A stretch of 20,202 nt of DNA from Bovifimicola sp050309585 (GTDB lineage Bacteria; Bacillota; Clostridia; Lachnospirales; Lachnospiraceae), in assembly GCA_050309585.1 (NCBI GenBank), contig JBNRML010000047.1:1-20202 (forward strand), read 5' to 3'. Made by a program: the position numbers and the translations under genes. Below the pieces are notes generated by a model. It saw only the letters and a program-made list of their open reading frames with translations. It did not search any database and was not told the origin of the DNA. How positions within the stretch are numbered: the first letter of the stretch is position 1; the number at the start of each line of letters is the position of its first letter. Shown here one piece after another: positions 1-7,609 of the stretch.

Positions 1-416
1 CCGGCGGGGCTTATTAAAGTGCCTCTATTCACAGAACTTCCATTCTGAGTTATTCAAAAAAACGGAAGATTGGTGCTCTGGGCAGACATACTCGTTTTTT
101 GATTACAATTTACGGAAACTCAAGAAATTGTGCTGTCAAGCGTTTTTTATTCAAATTTTAGTTTTTATTAGATATTCACAAAAACAAACGTTCCTTTTGA
201 TATTTTTCCACTTTACGTTATTTACACCACCATTTTTGTGGATAATGTGGATAAATCAGTGTATAACTATATAATAAAGGCTTTCCGCTTACATTTTATT
301 TACAAAAATCGACAAAAGTTATCCACATTATCTACATTTGGGTGTGTATTAAAAAAATTTATGTTTTTTATTTCGTACTTGATTTTCTTGAATTTGTGCA
401 TAATATATAAATTTAA
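1..416. other. Gene-free AT-rich region with DnaA-box cluster
   Basis: No convincing gene is visible. One forward frame stays open from position 2 to about 271, but it has no start with a ribosome binding site and no recognisable family, so I do not call it. The right half (237-336) carries a cluster of DnaA-box-like 9-mers, annotated separately. A weak CAGAA/TTCTG hairpin lies near 25-40 without a T-tract. The region lies downstream of the minus-strand lipoprotein gene and shows no clear terminator for it. Confidence 0.5.
237..336. other. DnaA-box cluster (origin-like or titration site)
   Basis: Two perfect reverse-orientation boxes TGTGGATAA abut at 237-245 and 246-254. A perfect forward box TTATCCACA at 319-327 is followed directly by TTATCTACA (one mismatch) at 328-336, so two tandem pairs face each other about 65 bp apart. 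Weaker matches lie at 218-226 and 296-304 (TTATTTACA) and at 259-267 (reverse, AGTGTATAA). The surroundings are very AT-rich. This resembles an oriC or a DnaA-binding cluster. However, dnaA, dnaN and rpmH are not in the window, and the neighbouring genes point toward the cluster, which is unusual beside a chromosomal origin. The boxes are seen directly; their role is inference. Confidence 0.5.
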
Positions 417-1493
417 CTATTTTTCGTCCATCCATACCTTTACTGTATATGTCTTTTTTCCCTTCTCAACATTGCAATTTACACCATATATTTTCTGAGA
501 CTTATCAGGTATGTCATCCACGAATTTTTCAGCATCACTTTCTGTCATTCCAAGGGCTTCAAGATATTTTATCACCGAGGCTTTTCCCGGCTCACTTATT
601 TTATTCTCCATTAACACAAGCTTTATTTCCTTAACCTTTTTATCTTTGCCATATACATACAGGAATTCCTCATTGTATTCCCATTTGCCGCTTTCAAGCC
701 ATAAGTTTGTTACCATACTATACATTACACTATCGCAAACACTATTCTTTCCGCTTTTTTCTATGCTCCATCCATCTTTCTGATACAAACCATAAAGCCA
801 GTCTTTATTCTCTGTCGTGCTGTATGTACCATATTCCGCATTAAAAGCAAATGCCCTGTCTGAGTAAATAATCCTTCTTTCATACATAAGTAAAAGTACC
901 GTCCTGGTTAAATTGTCCGTTTCACTTCCCACAGATTTTAAAACCGCTTTATCCGCTTTTCTTATGTAATCTCCAATTTTCATTTCGTCAAGTATTCCCA
1001 TTATTTTTTGATTTTCAGACAAAAGAACTCTTGATTCATTTACCAAAACGTCTCCGTCCTGGTCCACCAATGCAACTATGTCATCTATTTTCTGACATTT
1101 ATATTTACCCTCGCTCTCATAATCATAAATGACATTATATCCCTGATTCTTAAGCTTTTTTTCAATATAATACCTATATGTAAAGCATATTCCGTATTTA
1201 CCTGAATAATTTCCATATTCGTCATAGCCATCCAGTTCGTTTTCATCTTCCACATATCCCTCTGCCAAAAACATTTCCCTAAGTTTTTCTTCGAAGGTCC
1301 TATCTGTCTGGCTATAATATTCTTCATTTTTTTCATGGATTTCTTCATCACCAACATAAACATATGTCTGTTTAAAGCCCATTTCCGTTCCCGCTATGCT
1401 CTTTCCAATAAAGTCCTTTGCAGGTTCTCCACAGGATGATAAAACCATTGATATGGTTAATGCAAGAAATCCTATTTTACCTTTTTTTCTCAT
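417..1493 (-). CDS. Putative lipoprotein of the GntR/ABC operon
   Basis: This is an unrecognised lipoprotein of about 358 residues. The ATG at 1493 is chosen because GGGAGG lies about 9 bp upstream; an in-frame ATG at 1514 sits before that site and would spoil the signal peptide. The N-terminus (MRKKGKIGFLALTISMVLSSC) is a basic n-region, a hydrophobic core and an LSSC lipobox, so the mature protein should be lipid-anchored on the outer face of the membrane. The rest is charged, rich in Asp, Glu, Lys and Tyr, with no motif I recognise. It starts 25 bp after the upstream permease gene and is the last gene of the GntR-ATPase-permease-permease operon, so it may be an accessory or sensing lipoprotein of that exporter (inference). 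Confidence 0.8.
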   Translation of the reverse strand: MRKKGKIGFLALTISMVLSSCGEPAKDFIGKSIAGTEMGFKQTYVYVGDEEIHEKNEEYYSQTDRTFEEKLREMFLAEGYVEDENELDGYDEYGNYSGKYGICFTYRYYIEKKLKNQGYNVIYDYESEGKYKCQKIDDIVALVDQDGDVLVNESRVLLSENQKIMGILDEMKIGDYIRKADKAVLKSVGSETDNLTRTVLLLMYERRIIYSDRAFAFNAEYGTYSTTENKDWLYGLYQKDGWSIEKSGKNSVCDSVMYSMVTNLWLESGKWEYNEEFLYVYGKDKKVKEIKLVLMENKISEPGKASVIKYLEALGMTESDAEKFVDDIPDKSQKIYGVNCNVEKGKKTYTVKVWMDEK

Positions 1494-1518
1494 ACGGCTG
1501 CACCTCCCATCCAAACCA

Positions 1519-2553
1519 TCATTGTTTATTTAGATAATCGTATTTTTTACTGCTAAAAATCATTTTACCGGCAGCAATGTAAAAAATCACTGCTGATAAA
1601 AATATCATTACTAAATATAATTTTATTGTCATATTTATTTTTGTGTTAATAAATAAATTTGGAACAATAAATCCTACATAAACGGCTGATATCACCAGAA
1701 ATAATTTATCCATTATAACTGATTTCATCAACTTCCCACCAGTACCATCACATATGTAAGCCACAGCCACCAAAAGCAGCAAAAATACTACAGAAATAAT
1801 TAGCATTCCAAAAAGTTTTTCTTTCACATCTCTTATCCACATGATTTCTGCCCCGGAATATATGTATGGATGTTCAAAATGCATGCCTTTTTCATATATC
1901 AGCCCAAAATATTTCTTAAGGAAATCCAGATTGATGAAATCTTTACCTTGAATTTTGTGTCCCATGTTATTTACAGAGTAGCTGAAAAAGTATGGCATCA
2001 TTACTAATTCCCCAAGAAATACTATTCCAGTTTCCCTGTTTTTTACAACAATGGCACAAAATCCTGAAATTAAAAACACCGAAGTATTTATCAGAAAAAG
2101 CATATTAATAATTGCCAGCCCACTTCCCAGACTGTCAATTTTTACAATTTCATCATAATAATCCGACAGCAGATTTATCTCGCGGTAATTTTCTATATGT
2201 GTGAAATAGTGAACTAATACCGCCGCAGTGCAAATAAGCCACTGCATTCCAATAAATAATATCCCCATGATAACCGATGCTATATATCTGGTTCTCCTTT
2301 TAAGGGGCAGCAATGTTTCTGCCGTGCTGTTACATCCATTTATCACTCTAAACCCAAGTATAAATGCCAAAATGACAATTAACACATTCTTTTCCTTCTC
2401 AATAACTACATTGATAAAAAAAGTAGAATTAACCATTGTTGCAGAAGCTTCCCCGGGTACGGCAAGCTCTATGAAAAATAGGATTGATACAAGGGTCATC
2501 ATAACCAGTATCCATATATTATTTTTTATTTTGTACTTTATGTATGCGCTCAT
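1519..2553 (-). CDS. ABC transporter permease (second permease of GntR/ABC operon)
   Basis: Integral membrane protein of about 344 residues with roughly eight hydrophobic segments: one near the N-terminus (IWILVMMTLVSILFF), several in the middle and three in the last 110 residues. This is the pattern of an ABC-2 or YtrC/D-like export permease, though sequence conservation in that group is low. The ATG at 2553 is preferred because GGTGA lies 5 bp upstream; a TTG at 2565 is possible but lacks a good ribosome binding site. The gene overlaps the preceding permease gene by 35 bp, which suggests translational coupling. It probably forms a heteromeric transmembrane unit with that permease, driven by the ATPase at 3594-4490. 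The substrate is unknown. Confidence 0.8.
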   Translation of the reverse strand: MSAYIKYKIKNNIWILVMMTLVSILFFIELAVPGEASATMVNSTFFINVVIEKEKNVLIVILAFILGFRVINGCNSTAETLLPLKRRTRYIASVIMGILFIGMQWLICTAAVLVHYFTHIENYREINLLSDYYDEIVKIDSLGSGLAIINMLFLINTSVFLISGFCAIVVKNRETGIVFLGELVMMPYFFSYSVNNMGHKIQGKDFINLDFLKKYFGLIYEKGMHFEHPYIYSGAEIMWIRDVKEKLFGMLIISVVFLLLLVAVAYICDGTGGKLMKSVIMDKLFLVISAVYVGFIVPNLFINTKINMTIKLYLVMIFLSAVIFYIAAGKMIFSSKKYDYLNKQ

Positions 2554-3616
2554 TTCTTTCACCAACTTTCTTTTCCACTACTGCCAACACGACATTTATT
2601 ACTATTCCTGCCATAACACCCATGAGAATTCTTTCAATCAGGTATTTGCGAACAAGCTCCTGTTCCTGACACTCATAAAATTCATAATATTCTTCAACGC
2701 TGTATATACCTTTTTCATTATAAGTCTCATATTTTCCCACCACATTATCCAGTGCAGCTGACCTTCCATCACCGTAACATACATCATTGTCACTAATCAC
2801 AAACACACATCTTCCATCCATAAGCAATGATAAACAAACTGAAATCGTTAAAACCAAAATAACTTTAAAGACTCTGTTGAAATGTCTGTTTTTATCATTA
2901 TTCAGATTTGATTCATCTATATTTTTCGCAAGTCTTTTTCCAAGTAAAAACAGCACGGCGGAAATTATCAGGCATATACCAGTCACACAGAAAAACACCT
3001 GTAATCTCACAGCATCAGTAACAATGCTTTTATCAGCAGCATTCATGAGCTTTTCCGGAACGGTAAGTTTAAACCATAATAACTTAACAAAATTAACCAA
3101 ATCCTGTCCATTTATTGAATAAGCAAACATTACACTGATATATTGTGAAAATACAGTACAATAAATAATAACCAAAGCAAGAAAAGCAATAACTGCTGAT
3201 AAAATCCTTCTGGTGTGCATCAAAACCCATACAAAAAATGAATACGCAACTGTCAATAATGCCACCCCTGAAAAATAGAATATAACTATTTCCACAGGTC
3301 TGAAATCAAGATGTCCTTCCTGAAGATAAATTGAAAATAAAAACATCCCGTACGATACAAACATATATGCTATTCCTGTGAAATAAATCGTGTAATACTG
3401 TTTTTCCCGCTTCACAGGTAATGCATTTACAAATTCAAAATTATTCTTTGTAAAATATGAATTGACAATTAACAAAGCATGTATAAAGCCTGTTATTATT
3501 ATGACCTCCATTCCAATATCAAAGTCTGAAGGTATTCCCATAAATGTTATGAAGTTTATAATTAAAAGGGTCAAACCATACCTTCCATAATACTTAACTA
3601 ATTCCATTTGAAGCAT
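2519..3616 (-). CDS. ABC transporter permease (first permease of GntR/ABC operon)
   Basis: Integral membrane protein of about 365 residues. It has hydrophobic segments at the N-terminus (LTLLIINFITFMG), a cluster of four or five in the first 200 residues, one near residue 205, and two flanking a C-terminal extracytoplasmic stretch rich in Tyr and Glu, followed by a basic tail. The ATG at 3616 is chosen because GGGGGTGA lies 4-6 bp upstream; the longer start at 3643 has no such site. The start overlaps the 3' end of the ATPase gene by 23 bp. Position after a YtrB-like ATPase and length fit the permeases of GntR-linked ABC exporters (established for the B. subtilis ytr operon); the pairing here is inferred from gene order. 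Confidence 0.8.
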   Translation of the reverse strand: MLQMELVKYYGRYGLTLLIINFITFMGIPSDFDIGMEVIIITGFIHALLIVNSYFTKNNFEFVNALPVKREKQYYTIYFTGIAYMFVSYGMFLFSIYLQEGHLDFRPVEIVIFYFSGVALLTVAYSFFVWVLMHTRRILSAVIAFLALVIIYCTVFSQYISVMFAYSINGQDLVNFVKLLWFKLTVPEKLMNAADKSIVTDAVRLQVFFCVTGICLIISAVLFLLGKRLAKNIDESNLNNDKNRHFNRVFKVILVLTISVCLSLLMDGRCVFVISDNDVCYGDGRSAALDNVVGKYETYNEKGIYSVEEYYEFYECQEQELVRKYLIERILMGVMAGIVINVVLAVVEKKVGERNERIHKVQNKK

Positions 3617-4490
3617 ACGCTTCACCCCCTTTTGTACACACAAATATCTCTTCCAGATTTAAATTTATTTCTTCCATAAAAGAAGGCCTGTATTTTTTTA
3701 TTTTCTCTATATCATCGTCTGTAAACTGATTAAAAATCACTGTGTATATGCTTCCGACATTTGTATAGGAAATTATTTTTTCATTGTTAAAAAATCCTTC
3801 CGGTGCTCCATTTTCAAATACAATCTGAAACTTTCTTGCCATGGACATTACTTTCTTTAACCCGTCATGTCCTTCCGTGCTCCCATTTTTGATAATCGAT
3901 ATATCATCACATATTCTCTCAATATCTGAAAGATTGTGAGAGGATATCAGGACTGTAATTTTATTTTTTTCAACCTCATCAATTAATACATCAAACAATT
4001 CCTTTTTAGCCATTGCATCAAGTCCGCTTGTTGGCTCATCAAGCACAAGAACCTTTGGTTTCGCCGCAATGTTTAACATAAACGCCAGACGCATTTTCTG
4101 TCCCTTTGAGAGCTCCCTGACTTTTTTATTCATATCCAGGTTAAATATCTGATTTAATTCTTTAAATCTTTCAACGTCAAATTCCTTGTAAATCCCCTTG
4201 TAAAATTCCACCATTTTCCCAAGACGGTAACCTGGAAAATACTCATTACTGTCTGCCACATAGCCAATTTTTGCTTTCACCTCTGCATTTTCATACACAT
4301 CTTCTCCGTCAATCAGAACATTCCCTTCATTACATTTATAAATTCCGGTTACACACTTAAAAAGTGTGGTTTTTCCAGAACCATTTTCTCCAATGAGACC
4401 GTATATCATCCCCTCTTCTATTTCTATATTTACATTCTTAACCGCAAAGAATTTACCATAGCTTTTTGATACATTATTAATCTTAATCAT
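3594..4490 (-). CDS. ABC transporter ATP-binding protein (YtrB-like)
   Basis: Nucleotide-binding subunit of an ABC exporter, 298 residues, cytoplasmic. Walker A is GENGSGKTT at residues 34-42, the signature is LSKGQ at 127-131, Walker B is VLVLDEP at 147-153, the D-loop SGLD follows, and the switch histidine is H185 (ISSHN). The usual Q-loop glutamine is not obvious (IGYVADSNE, near residue 80), which is common in this subgroup. About 100 residues after the H-loop form a C-terminal extension. AAGGAGG precedes the ATG by about 9 bp. The gene starts 14 bp after the GntR regulator gene and overlaps the next permease gene. In the B. subtilis ytr operon similar genes respond to cell-wall-active antibiotics; a matching role here is inference. 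Confidence 0.92.
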   Translation of the reverse strand: MIKINNVSKSYGKFFAVKNVNIEIEEGMIYGLIGENGSGKTTLFKCVTGIYKCNEGNVLIDGEDVYENAEVKAKIGYVADSNEYFPGYRLGKMVEFYKGIYKEFDVERFKELNQIFNLDMNKKVRELSKGQKMRLAFMLNIAAKPKVLVLDEPTSGLDAMAKKELFDVLIDEVEKNKITVLISSHNLSDIERICDDISIIKNGSTEGHDGLKKVMSMARKFQIVFENGAPEGFFNNEKIISYTNVGSIYTVIFNQFTDDDIEKIKKYRPSFMEEINLNLEEIFVCTKGGEAYASNGIS

Positions 4491-4504
4491 TGTGACTTTC
4501 CTCC

Positions 4505-4882
4505 TTATTTCAGAGAATCATATATATCATCTATGATTTCTTTTATTCTATTTTTGTCGTACCCCATATATATAAGTTCCAAAATCTGAATTCTAATTTC
4601 TTTCTTAATCTTCTCCATTTTCTCAATATCCTCAACCTTATTCTCCATATTTTCTGCAATATAAGTTCCTTTTCCTCTTATGGTCTCTATCACCTTCGTT
4701 CTCTCAAGTTCCTGATACGCCTTTGAAACTGTGTTTGGTGTAACAGAAAGTTCCAAAGCCAGTTTTCTCACTGATGGCAGCTCATCTCCGGCCTTTAGAT
4801 AGCCCCTGATGACATTTTGCTTAATTTCTGTAATAATCTGCTCATATATAGGCTTATTACTCTTAATATCAATATTTATCAT
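4505..4882 (-). CDS. GntR-family regulator, YtrA type
   Basis: Transcription factor of 125 residues. The N-terminal GntR winged helix-turn-helix covers about residues 9-76, with the typical PIYEQI opening, AGDELPSVRKLA, the recognition helix SVTPNTVSKAYQELE and the wing GKGTYI. It is followed by a short helical dimerisation region of about 45 residues, the length typical of the YtrA subfamily and much shorter than FadR or HutC effector domains. The ATG at 4882 is used because AAAGGAGAGG lies just upstream; an in-frame start at 4924 has no site. It is first in an operon with an ABC ATPase, two permeases and a lipoprotein. A strong promoter and a 37-bp palindrome lie 110-180 bp upstream, so it probably represses its own operon until an inducer appears (inference from the family). 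Confidence 0.93.
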   Translation of the reverse strand: MINIDIKSNKPIYEQIITEIKQNVIRGYLKAGDELPSVRKLALELSVTPNTVSKAYQELERTKVIETIRGKGTYIAENMENKVEDIEKMEKIKKEIRIQILELIYMGYDKNRIKEIIDDIYDSLK

Positions 4883-4994
4883 AGCCTCTCCTTTCTTTAA
4901 AATCTGGTAACAATCTGTCGCCATACAAATTTAATTCTGTGAATGCATTCATTCAAACAAAATTGTTCGTTATTTACTTTTATCTTCTTACGTT

Positions 4995-5031
4995 GTATCA
5001 ACTGTATTACTTCAACTAATACACTTGATAC
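4995..5031. promoter_or_regulatory. Nested palindromic operator for the GntR regulator
   Basis: A 37-bp near-perfect palindrome centred on 5013. The outer arms are GTATCAA (4995-5001) and TTGATAC (5025-5031). The inner arms are TGTATTA (5003-5009) and TAATACA (5017-5023). The only mismatches are the single bases between the arms and the centre. It begins about 4 bp downstream of the -10 box, so it spans the transcription start. Spacing suggests one dimer on the inner arms and possibly a second one on the outer arms. That the GntR protein binds here is inference from position and symmetry. Confidence 0.75.
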
Positions 5032-5035
5032 ACTT

Positions 5036-5064
5036 AATATACTCTTTATTTTGTGTTTTGTCAA
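5036..5064 (-). promoter_or_regulatory. Sigma-A promoter of the GntR/ABC operon
   Basis: On the minus strand, TTGACA (5064-5059) and TATATT (5041-5036) are separated by exactly 17 bp. This is a near-consensus housekeeping promoter. The start would fall near 5029, inside the nested palindrome, and gives a leader of about 145 nt before the regulator gene. Confidence 0.85.
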
Positions 5065-5065
5065 C

Positions 5066-5100
5066 AAAAAAAGATTGACCACAATGATCAATCTTTTTTT
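5066..5100. terminator. Bidirectional intrinsic terminator
   Basis: A perfect 13-bp inverted repeat, with arms A7-GATTGA (5066-5078) and TCAATC-T7 (5088-5100) and a 9-nt loop. Both strands give a stem followed by a T-run. It lies about 100 bp after the stop of the NlpC/P60 gene, which it should terminate on the minus strand, insulating the GntR operon. Confidence 0.85.
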
Positions 5101-5145
5101 GATATTTAATTATTCTGTTTTACTTTTACAAATTCAATTATTAGA

Positions 5146-5209
5146 TAGCTAAATGATTGGTTAACTAAATGATTAGTTAGCTAAATTACCGGATATCCAA
5201 ATTACTGGA
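5146..5209. repeat. Four 16-bp tandem repeats overlapping a stop codon
   Basis: Four consecutive 16-bp units start at 5146, 5162, 5178 and 5194 (TAGCTAAATGATTGGT, TAACTAAATGATTAGT, TAGCTAAATTACCGGA, TATCCAAATTACTGGA). A degenerate fifth unit may precede them at about 5130. The last unit contains the stop codon (5202-5204) and the last codons of the NlpC/P60 gene, so the array seems to have grown from the gene's 3' end. Function unknown. Confidence 0.7.
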
Positions 5210-6563
5210 TAATTCTTGATGCGCAAATTGGTGTACGGTAATATGCACTTGAAATCTTAATACCTGTAGCAGGTGTACTTGCATGAACAACCTGTCCATT
5301 TCCAATATATAATGCTACATGTCCAATTCCTCTTCCTCCATTTGAGTAGAACAATAAATCACCCGGAAGCAATTCACTTGTAGAAACTCTTGTTCCACAT
5401 CCCGACTGGGAACCTGACTGATGTGGAAGTGAATATCCAAATTTAGCATATACTGACATTGTAAATCCAGAACAGTCTGTACCGTTTGTCAGACTTGAGC
5501 CTCCATATACATATGGATTTCCCACAAACTGTAGAGCGTATGCCACAACTGCATTTCTAAGAGCTGCTGCTGATGAATCATCAGTGTATGTTGGCAACTG
5601 CTGTGCTGCCTGTTCTGCTGCCGCCTGCTGCTGCGCAGCCTCTGCCGCTGCCTGAGCCGCTGCTGCCTCTTCGCGTCTTCTTCTCTCTGCTTCTTTAGCT
5701 GCCTTTGCAATCCTCTCTGCCTCAGCTGCCGCTTCAGCACGTCTTCTTTCTTCTTCAATCTTGGCCTGTTCTTCTTCCAGGGTAATTGCAGTATCAAATT
5801 TAACCGAAATATCTACGAAATCCATGGATACCCAGCCCTGAATATCTTCATCAACATTTAAGTATACCCAGCCGTCTCCATACTGGATAACGTCAAACAC
5901 ACCGCCCTCAGGAAGCTGTGTTAAAAGCTTATTATCCGTGCCCTGACCGTCTCTGACATTTAATGTCTCAGTGGTAACAGTAGCATTTACATATCCACAC
6001 TGGATAGCAACATCCTCTGCTTCTACTCCGGTAACAAAGTACTCAGACTTAATGTAGCCTGTACAGTTTCCTGACTCAATCTTATACCAGTCACCTTCAA
6101 CTCCTACAATGGTAGCAGCACAGTTATTATAAATTTTTCCCACGATATCTGCATCTGTATTTGGTGCTGTACGCACATTAACATAATCATTTACCTGTGA
6201 CATGGCAATTGAATCATATAAGGATTTTTCTTTCTCAGGCTCCTCAGTAGTGGTCTCCTCCTCTGTGGTAGTTTCTTCTTCAGTGGTTTCGCTTACAGTA
6301 GTCTCCTCAGGCTTCACATCTTCTGGCTTCTGAGAATCTTCCTGATTCGCCAACATCACATTATTTGTAATCAAAGTTGATAATTCAGCCTTTCTATCAT
6401 CTGTTTCGTTATTATAATTCTCTAATACGACTGCAATACCCGCACTTGGAATATTAGCAGAAATCTTACTCGTCTTATTACTCTGTCCATAAATTGAACC
6501 CACACCCACAACTGTAGTAGCAATCAACACCCCAGCTGCTACTTCAATACTTTTCTTATTCAC
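5202..6563 (-). CDS. Secreted NlpC/P60 peptidoglycan hydrolase with two SH3 domains
   Basis: Extracellular cell-wall endopeptidase, 453 residues, predicted to cut peptide stems of peptidoglycan. An N-terminal signal peptide or anchor (about residues 5-26) is followed by a Thr/Glu-rich spacer (88-112), a bacterial SH3 domain (about 118-178), a second one (about 192-253), an Ala/Glu/Arg-rich coiled coil (260-322) and a C-terminal NlpC/P60 domain (about 335-453). Catalytic residues are visible: C364 in DCSGF, H415 in GHVALYIG and H427 in VVHAS. The start is GTG, supported by GAGGAGG about 10 bp upstream. It is monocistronic, with its own promoter at 6658-6686 and a terminator at 5066-5100. It could be a cell-separation hydrolase of the LytE/CwlO kind, but the exact bond cut cannot be read from the sequence. 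Confidence 0.95.
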   Translation of the reverse strand: MNKKSIEVAAGVLIATTVVGVGSIYGQSNKTSKISANIPSAGIAVVLENYNNETDDRKAELSTLITNNVMLANQEDSQKPEDVKPEETTVSETTEEETTTEEETTTEEPEKEKSLYDSIAMSQVNDYVNVRTAPNTDADIVGKIYNNCAATIVGVEGDWYKIESGNCTGYIKSEYFVTGVEAEDVAIQCGYVNATVTTETLNVRDGQGTDNKLLTQLPEGGVFDVIQYGDGWVYLNVDEDIQGWVSMDFVDISVKFDTAITLEEEQAKIEEERRRAEAAAEAERIAKAAKEAERRRREEAAAAQAAAEAAQQQAAAEQAAQQLPTYTDDSSAAALRNAVVAYALQFVGNPYVYGGSSLTNGTDCSGFTMSVYAKFGYSLPHQSGSQSGCGTRVSTSELLPGDLLFYSNGGRGIGHVALYIGNGQVVHASTPATGIKISSAYYRTPICASRIIQ

Positions 6564-6657
6564 GAAATCTGTTCCTCCTCTTTTTATTTTCAGTATCTCT
6601 ATATCATTTTTTCATCTATTTTCTGAATATGTTACGAAATTATTAAAACCTTTTTAC

Positions 6658-6686
6658 ATTTTACCAAGAGAGCAGGTATTTGTCAA
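6658..6686 (-). promoter_or_regulatory. Sigma-A promoter of the NlpC/P60 gene
   Basis: On the minus strand, TTGACA (6686-6681) and TAAAAT (6663-6658) are separated by 17 bp, a near-perfect housekeeping promoter. The predicted start near 6651 gives an 88-nt leader. Confidence 0.85.
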
Positions 6687-6735
6687 CCAAAGTAACGGTA
6701 TTACCATATTTTTCATTTAATTTTCACAATTTATA

Positions 6736-6744
6736 TGTTATGAT
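6736..6744 (+). promoter_or_regulatory. Possible extended -10 promoter of the SDR gene
   Basis: TGTTATGAT (TG, one base, TATGAT) has the form of an extended -10 element. The -35 position (6716-6721, TTTAAT) is weak. It would start a leader of about 85 nt before the plus-strand SDR gene and includes the hairpin at 6769-6792. Confidence 0.45.
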
Positions 6745-6768
6745 ACCAGATGAAAAAGGTCATACGTT

Positions 6769-6792
6769 TCATGCTTGAATGAAAAAGCATGA
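6769..6792 (+). other. Leader hairpin upstream of the SDR gene
   Basis: Perfect 8-bp arms TCATGCTT (6769-6776) and AAGCATGA (6785-6792) with an 8-nt loop. The flanks AAAAAGGTCAT (6753-6763) and ATGACTTTT (6789-6797) offer an overlapping alternative pairing. There is no direct T-tract, so it is not an obvious terminator. A regulatory role is unproven. Confidence 0.4.
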
Positions 6793-6835
6793 CTTTTGGC
6801 CCTGTAAAAACATTATAATTTTAATTTAGGAAACG

Positions 6836-7573
6836 GTGATAAGATTGAAAAAATATGTATTAATAACAGGTGCTTCGCGAGGTATAGGACGCAGTATTGC
6901 CCTTACCTTCGCAAAAAATAATGTTCCCCTGGTGCTTGTATGTAAATCAGACATAGAAGGATTGGAAAAAACCAGAAATGACATATTGAACTTTGGTGGT
7001 GATTGCAGGATTTTTACCTGTGACGTTTCAAAATATGAAGAAGTCGCAGCCCTTTATAAGAAACTTAAGGAAGAAGATATTTACATCAACGGATTAATTA
7101 ATAATGCCGGTACCAGCCTTTATTCCCTTATTCAGGACACAACCATAGAGGAATGGCACAACATAATTGACACAAATCTATCTTCAGTTTTCTATATGTG
7201 TAAAACCTTTGTTCCACATATGATTTCTGAAAAAAATGGCAGAATTATTAATATTTCATCTGTATGGGGTAATTGTGGGGCTTCCTTCGAAGTAGCCTAT
7301 TCAGCATCAAAAGGTGGGGTTAATTCATTTACGAAAGGACTGGCAAAGGAGCTGGCACCTAGCAACATCAGTGTCAATGCCATTGCCTGTGGTGCCATTG
7401 ACACCTCCATGAATGACCATCTCACAACAGAGGAGAAAAAAAACTTGGAGGAAGAAATTCCATATGGCCGCATGGGACTGGTATCAGAAGTTGCACAGCT
7501 TGCATATCAACTATATACTTCTCCTGATTATCTGACCGGGCAAATAATCACAATGGACGGCGGCTGGACATAG
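6836..7573 (+). CDS. SDR reductase, probable EF-P 5-aminopentanone reductase (YmfI-like)
   Basis: Short-chain dehydrogenase/reductase of 245 residues, cytoplasmic. It has the Rossmann motif TGASRGIG (about 10-17), the NNAG motif, the catalytic Ser in the ISSVWG segment, the YSASKGG Tyr/Lys pair, and a C-terminal GQIITMDGGW. ISSVWGNCGASFEVAYSA resembles the segment of YmfI-type reductases, which in B. subtilis complete the 5-aminopentanol modification of elongation factor P. General FabG-like 3-oxoacyl-ACP reductase is the alternative, and no fab gene is nearby. The start is uncertain: GTG at 6836 has AGGA 4 bp upstream, while TTG at 6845 has GGTGA 5 bp upstream and gives a more typical N-terminus. 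It is the only plus-strand gene in the window. Confidence 0.85.
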   Translation: MIRLKKYVLITGASRGIGRSIALTFAKNNVPLVLVCKSDIEGLEKTRNDILNFGGDCRIFTCDVSKYEEVAALYKKLKEEDIYINGLINNAGTSLYSLIQDTTIEEWHNIIDTNLSSVFYMCKTFVPHMISEKNGRIINISSVWGNCGASFEVAYSASKGGVNSFTKGLAKELAPSNISVNAIACGAIDTSMNDHLTTEEKKNLEEEIPYGRMGLVSEVAQLAYQLYTSPDYLTGQIITMDGGWT

Positions 7574-7579
7574 GTTTAA

Positions 7580-7597
7580 AACAGATAAAGCTCTGTT
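7580..7597. terminator. Weak terminator between convergent genes
   Basis: Arms AACAGA and TCTGTT with a 6-nt loop lie between the convergent SDR gene and the coiled-coil gene. On the plus strand a T6 run follows after 8 nt; on the minus strand TTTT follows directly. The stem is short, so termination strength is doubtful. Confidence 0.4.
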
Positions 7598-7609
7598 ACA
7601 AATTATTTT

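Noticed and set aside
2..271. Open forward frame of about 90 codons at the left end
   Set aside because: No start codon with a ribosome binding site, no recognisable domain, and it runs through the DnaA-box cluster; it may be chance or the tail of something outside the window.
5489..5797. 102-residue Arg/Gln-rich minus-strand frame
   Set aside because: It is a shifted-frame shadow of the Ala/Glu-rich coiled coil in the NlpC/P60 gene.
6836..7573. fabG as a fatty-acid synthesis gene
   Set aside because: No other fab genes are nearby and the active-site segment looks more like YmfI; FabG stays as an alternative only.
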